This document shows positions 30,917 through 31,607 of a stretch of DNA of 31,607 nucleotides, piece after piece; position 1 is the stretch's first letter; each line of letters begins with the position of its first letter. The position numbers and the translations under genes were made by a program. The notes under the pieces were generated by a model. The model saw only the letters and a program-made list of their open reading frames with translations. It was not told where the DNA came from and did not search any database. Origin of the DNA: a virus. The stretch covers positions 1 through 31,607 of IMG/VR virus record IMGVR_UViG_3300031521_000250. One strand, written 5' to 3'.

Positions 30917-31462
30917 TTACCCACTAAAATTTCCATATAATTTGGTTGCTGCACCAATACTAGTTATATTAAGTCTTAAATATGCCCAACTAACATTTAT
31001 CACCACAGCCTGTGTGTCACCATCTACTCCCAGATGGGTTGTAATATTAGAATCTGTTGAATAGTGTTGTCCATCAAGTGACCCTTCTACTGTATATACT
31101 GCGCCACCTATACCCGATACCCATAACTGCATAACTGCCGCCAATGCGGTAGTAGAATTAACAGTAATTGGCGACTGAGGCCCAGTCATTCCAGTACTAT
31201 AAAATAGTACTTTTATTTCTCCCCTTGAATCTATTTTATAATCCATTGGGGTATCAACCGTAAAAGCAGTTCCAGAAGTAACTGTTACTGGCACATCTTC
31301 TAAAATTTGAGGAACATTTGGGAAACGTATCCTAATCCTGTCTCCTGTAGTTAAATAATGTGTTTCCAAAACATTTATAAGTGTATTACCAAACGATGGC
31401 TGGTATGTTGAATTTACTATGGTAAGTGTTCTTACTAGTGGCGTCACCTTTCTGCTGCTCAT
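30917..31462 (-). CDS. Virion/fibre-associated protein of unknown role, 181 aa
   Basis: I chose the ATG at 31462 (MSSRKVTPLV) because AAGG lies eight bases upstream; the ATG at 31468 is too close to that site. The protein is beta-rich: 'RIRIRFPNVPQILEDVPVTV' with 'GTAFTVDTPMDYKI', then 'ALAAVMQLWVSGIGGAVYTV' with 'EGSLDGQHYST', ending 'WAYLRLNITSIGAATKLYGN'. The second half resembles the small beta-sandwich domains found in phage neck and fibre proteins. No enzyme motif is seen. It has its own late box and lies directly upstream of the 194-aa gene in the adhesin cluster. Confidence 0.65.
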   Translation of the reverse strand: MSSRKVTPLVRTLTIVNSTYQPSFGNTLINVLETHYLTTGDRIRIRFPNVPQILEDVPVTVTSGTAFTVDTPMDYKIDSRGEIKVLFYSTGMTGPQSPITVNSTTALAAVMQLWVSGIGGAVYTVEGSLDGQHYSTDSNITTHLGVDGDTQAVVINVSWAYLRLNITSIGAATKLYGNFSG

Positions 31463-31502
31463 TGTCATATCCTTTTAGTTAAATTTTTAATGGTTATACT
31501 AC

Positions 31503-31510
31503 TATTTATA
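31503..31510 (-). promoter_or_regulatory. T4-type late promoter for the 181-aa gene
   Basis: Minus-strand TATAAATA followed by GTAGTATAACC, 41 bases before the start; identical in its flanks to the box at 2630. Confidence 0.8.
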
Positions 31511-31517
31511 TAAATTT

Positions 31518-31607
31518 TTATACACCAACTACAGAATAATTTGCCTGATATTGTGGCTCAATTACAGCAGCAATATACATACTTTGTACACTACTTGGAA
31601 ATGTCAA
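31518..31607 (-). CDS. 3' end of a gene cut off by the right edge of the window
   Basis: The minus-strand frame is open from the edge for 29 codons and ends in TAA at 31518-31520, reading 'LTFPSSVQSMYIAAVIEPQY' then 'QANYSVVGV'. A late box for the next gene follows eight bases after the stop, as expected for a gene end. Too short to identify; probably another structural protein of the same cluster. Confidence 0.6.
   Translation of the reverse strand: MTFPSSVQSMYIAAVIEPQYQANYSVVGV

Overview
The window is about 31.6 kb of an AT-rich, T4-type contractile-tailed phage (myovirus) genome. Nearly every gene is on the minus strand. The gene complement is that of the T4 baseplate, tail and head-completion region: gp8-, gp6-, gp25-, gp5-, gp27-, gp53-, gp51-, gp26-, gp54-, gp4- and gp48-like genes. 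These sit beside a T4-type replication/recombination cluster (gp32, gp59, UvsY) and a tail-fibre/adhesin cluster. The proteins look more like those of T4-like marine or freshwater phages (cyanophage or pelagiphage type) than coliphage T4. Examples are the gp8 form with G-x-G-Y repeats, a gp32 without zinc ligands, and the exact UvsY N-terminus. A Sec signal peptide and murein-hydrolase domains point to a Gram-negative host; the host itself cannot be named from the sequence.

Layout, read 5' to 3' along the minus strand (right to left). (1) 31.6-26.7 kb: the end of a cut-off gene, two small virion-type proteins, a 960-aa fibre with a C-type-lectin-like tip, and a fibre-assembly-like protein. 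The fibre gene is conspicuously richer in GC than its surroundings. (2) 26.65-22.8 kb: uvsY, then a run of small early genes, gp59 helicase loader, an HNH endonuclease gene broken by one amber codon, and gp32. (3) 22.8-21.1 kb: a possible small RNA, a small P-loop protein, and a GIY-YIG endonuclease. (4) 21.1-16.5 kb: gp48 (the only structural gene on the plus strand), gp4, a virion protein, a gp54-like tube protein, a split HNH gene, gp26 and a gp51-like 59-aa gene. (5) 16.5-15.9 kb: a two-gene plus-strand early 'moron' with its own consensus promoter and terminator; one product is exported. (6) 15.8-1 kb: a tail-lysozyme/tape-measure-like protein, gp53, gp27-like hub, a GIY-YIG endonuclease, gp5 with two predicted cell-wall-cutting domains, a coiled-coil protein, gp25, gp6, a protein in the gp7 position, a small adhesin-like protein, and a gp8-like protein running off the left edge.

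Regulation is readable. At least a dozen TATAAATA boxes (T4 late promoters, read by gp55/gp33/gp45 in T4) stand in front of structural genes and share flanking bases. Three perfect TTGACA-17-TATAAT promoters stand before the moron, gp32 and the small-gene/gp59 operon. Five hairpins look like intrinsic terminators. Four homing-endonuclease loci, two of them broken or split, lie within the 31 kb.

The points most worth a second look are: the large number of murein hydrolase domains in the tail (three in two proteins); the early moron with an exported protein inside the late tail region; the face-to-face late promoter pair between gp4 and gp48; a late-promoter/terminator unit after gp32 that looks like an RNA gene; a compact three-way-junction hairpin upstream of gp8; and the fibre tip that resembles targets of diversity-generating retroelements.
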